Source: an uncultured Gammaproteobacteria bacterium
Lineage (GTDB): Bacteria > Pseudomonadota > Gammaproteobacteria > Pseudomonadales > Pseudohongiellaceae
Assembly (NCBI GenBank): GCA_903889815.1
Contig: CAISYX010000016.1
Location: 4,850 to 68,849, forward strand
DNA: 64,000 nucleotides
Reading direction: 5' to 3'
Position 1 is the first letter of the stretch; each line of letters begins with the position of its first letter. The notes beneath the pieces were generated by a model, which saw only the letters and a program-made list of their open reading frames with translations, was not told the origin of the DNA and ran no database searches. This document shows positions 63,930-64,000 of the stretch, one piece after another. Made by a program: the position numbers and the translations under genes.

Positions 63930-64000
63930 ATGGCTAACGTATGTATCGTAACCGGTAAGAAACCGCTTACAGGCAACAATGTTTCTCACGCAAACAACAA
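63930..64000 (+). CDS. rpmB: 50S ribosomal protein L28, N-terminal part (gene runs off the window)
   Basis: The first 23 codons are visible: MANVCIVTGKKPLTGNNVSH, then ANN. This is the L28 signature (VCxVTGKxPxxGNxxSHA). GAGG at 63919-63922 is the probable ribosome binding site, 7 nt before the ATG. The position after radC agrees with the conserved radC-rpmB-rpmG order. Confidence 0.95.
   Translation, partial: MANVCIVTGKKPLTGNNVSHANN

Overview
The window is a contiguous, gene-dense piece of a gammaproteobacterial chromosome that contains the replication origin. The gene order gyrB-recF-dnaN-dnaA / oriC / rpmH-rnpA-yidD-yidC-mnmE-mnmG-rsmG-parA-parB-atp is the arrangement of Pseudomonas and related marine gammaproteobacteria. 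The protein motifs (SlmA, HexR-like regulator, AlgC, ArfB, YaaA, bifunctional SpoT) agree with that. I cannot name the genus from sequence alone.

Layout. 1-4820 (minus strand): gyrB (partial), recF, dnaN, dnaA, reading away from the origin. 4821-5210: oriC-type region with two perfect DnaA boxes around an AT-rich block, a dnaA promoter that overlaps one box, and the rpmH promoter. 5211-13826 (plus): rpmH, rnpA, yidD, yidC, mnmE, then a 380 bp AT-rich gap, then mnmG, rsmG, parA, parB. Two perfect parS palindromes sit inside recF, so the whole ParABS module lies within about 13 kb of the origin. 13840-21010: complete F1Fo ATP synthase operon (atpI-B-E-F-H-A-G-D-C) with a clear promoter and terminator. 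21084-24390: glmU and glmS (UDP-GlcNAc synthesis), followed convergently by a HexR/RpiR-type sugar-phosphate regulator.

25554-43769 is a more GC-rich, more variable stretch. It holds a GNAT-like DUF482 protein, a periplasmic PQQ-dependent dehydrogenase with a small exported partner, a two-subunit molybdenum hydroxylase (IorAB type), an SDR oxidoreductase, an M32 carboxypeptidase, RlmA, an AI-2E family membrane protein, two small families (DUF938, YaaA), unknown membrane proteins, a YciA-type thioesterase, ArfB, UvrD and glutaryl-CoA dehydrogenase.

43762-63754 returns to a conserved housekeeping order, mostly on the minus strand: ubiA, an HDOD protein, recG, ridA, spoT, rpoZ, gmk, hrpB, yicC, then rph-pyrE (plus), slmA, argB, algC, coaBC (minus), radC (plus) and the start of rpmB. 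dut, which lies between coaBC and algC in Pseudomonas, is not there.

The most unusual item is a two-gene, translationally overlapping cassette at 54718-56008: a PIN-domain nuclease followed by a small Rnl2-like RNA ligase. It is inserted between hrpB and yicC with an inverted repeat around its putative promoter. A dedicated RNA-cutting enzyme with an RNA-sealing enzyme suggests an RNA cleavage/repair or regulated RNA-damage system that I do not recognise as a described one. No rRNA, tRNA, CRISPR array, prophage or insertion sequence was seen.
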